Source: Cellvibrio sp. (GTDB lineage: Bacteria > Pseudomonadota > Gammaproteobacteria > Pseudomonadales > Cellvibrionaceae). From it: a stretch of DNA of 14,872 nucleotides. The stretch lies in the NCBI GenBank assembly GCA_021323495.1, contig JAJQJO010000090.1:1-14872 (forward strand), in the 5' to 3' direction. The notes beneath the pieces were generated by a model. That model saw nothing but the letters and a program-made list of their open reading frames with translations. It had not been told where the DNA came from and searched no databases. This document shows, in pieces, positions 14,047 through 14,872 of this stretch. Position 1 is the first letter of the stretch. The number at the start of each line of letters is the position of its first letter. Made by a program: the position numbers and the translations under genes.

Positions 14047-14872
14047 TCAATCGATTTCGGCATCGGTGCCATCCGGTTGCGGTGTGGGCGTCGGCATTTT
14101 TTCGAACAGCTTATTGAAGTGCTGCTGTACGCGCGCGATATTCATTAATGACATGCCGCTCGAAAAGCCAAACCATACATACAAACCATTTAAATTTTTA
14201 AACATTGGCGGTAGATATTTGGGGGCGGCAATCACACCTTCCAAATGACGTTCATAAAGCAATGGCAAATCATCCAATGTCACCTTGCCCACAAATAACA
14301 TGGGAATAATTTCGGGTACCCCGGATTGGATGGCGCTGCGAATAAAATTCACATTTTCCACAAATCCTTTTACATAGGAAATGTCTTTGGTAAATACGGA
14401 GCCACCGGTTAAGGTCCCGCCGCGGAACACACGTTGCGTTACGCGATAACTGTCATGCTCACTGACACCGCGCTCCAGGAAATAGCGATATACCTGACAG
14501 AAATCTGCGCCTTGTTCGGCCAAATCCACCGCGACAACCCGGTCACTGATTCGCCGCGCACGCTGCGGAAAAGAGCTGAAAGTCAGCGTCTCCAATAATA
14601 CGGCCATACCTTCCTGGATTGCAGTAATGCGCGGTGATCCGACACTTAGCCAGGTTGCCCAGGGTTGTTCGCGGCCATTAAGCGTAGTGCCAATGTGCAC
14701 CCAGCCTTCATGAACTTCCAGTACTTGCAAATCCAATTCAGAAAAAAATGCGCGACGATTTACCTTAATGCAATCGCCGCCGGCGGAGGCATCCGAAACT
14801 ATATCGTCGCTGATCTGCACCCGCACTTCGCCTGCACCGAAGTATTCGGTCATGCGTTCGCGTAACACGTTG
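14047..14872 (-). CDS. DUF1704 / QEGLA-motif putative metallopeptidase (5' end beyond window)
   Basis: About 275 C-terminal residues are visible; the frame is open past the right edge, so the true start lies outside. It matches the group annotated as flavohemoglobin expression-modulating QEGLA-motif proteins (DUF1704). The putative zinc site is HEGWVH (14712-14695), an HExxxH motif, followed 33-34 residues later by QEGMA, a Met variant of the QEGLA signature that supplies the third ligand Glu. The same HExxxH plus Glu arrangement is used by eukaryotic MATCAP-type tubulin carboxypeptidases, relatives in this family; bacterial substrates are unknown. Downstream motifs include FRGG and TGGSVFTKDISYVKGF. 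The C-terminus is a Pro/Thr-rich tail. It lies 16 nt upstream of the 125-residue orphan gene. Confidence 0.85.
   Translation of the reverse strand, partial: NVLRERMTEYFGAGEVRVQISDDIVSDASAGGDCIKVNRRAFFSELDLQVLEVHEGWVHIGTTLNGREQPWATWLSVGSPRITAIQEGMAVLLETLTFSSFPQRARRISDRVVAVDLAEQGADFCQVYRYFLERGVSEHDSYRVTQRVFRGGTLTGGSVFTKDISYVKGFVENVNFIRSAIQSGVPEIIPMLFVGKVTLDDLPLLYERHLEGVIAAPKYLPPMFKNLNGLYVWFGFSSGMSLMNIARVQQHFNKLFEKMPTPTPQPDGTDAEID

Noticed and set aside
1..14872. CRISPR arrays, tRNA or rRNA genes, insertion sequences, toxin-antitoxin or phage-defence loci
   Set aside because: Looked for on both strands by eye; no spaced repeats, cloverleaf-like or transposase-like sequences were found.

Overview
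The window reads as chromosomal DNA of a gammaproteobacterium close to Cellvibrio (Cellvibrionaceae). The evidence is the rnfABC order beside metG, and a lipoprotein with poly-serine linkers and FG-GAP repeats, a style common in Cellvibrio, Saccharophagus and Teredinibacter. Protein resemblances are from memory; no database search was possible.

Left part, 1-2828, minus strand: rnfA, rnfB and rnfC (rsxABC), the first three genes of an Rnf/Rsx membrane electron-transfer operon. rnfD, rnfG and rnfE presumably lie beyond the left edge. The last ~38 visible codons of rnfC do not read like an RnfC tail, and the opposite strand of that stretch does; this may be an inversion or an assembly join. A divergent multi-pass membrane protein of unknown function follows (3068-3739), possibly leaderless.

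Middle part, 3742-10379: a terminator, then metG (minus), a small DUF4870-type membrane protein (plus), a long convergent hairpin, then an S9 serine peptidase gene and greB on the minus strand joined by a one-base TAATG overlap. tilS is divergent (plus) and ends at a bidirectional terminator.

Right part, 10400-14872: a Cellvibrio-type outer-membrane lipoprotein gene with a lipobox, Ser-rich linkers, an FN3-like domain and seven FG-GAP-type repeats. It is split by a frameshift in the fifth repeat, where at least about 56 bp of the repeat appear to be missing. A near-consensus sigma-70 promoter precedes it. Next is a small orphan gene (plus) with its own promoter and a hairpin leader. At the right edge two minus-strand genes are probably co-transcribed: a truncated DUF1704/QEGLA-motif putative metallopeptidase with an HExxxH motif (relatives of eukaryotic MATCAP tubulin carboxypeptidases), and a 125-residue orphan.

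No tRNA, rRNA, CRISPR array, insertion sequence or integrase was seen. Most of the window is ordinary housekeeping sequence. The points most worth a second look are the broken FG-GAP gene, the rnfC end, and the QEGLA-peptidase/orphan pair.
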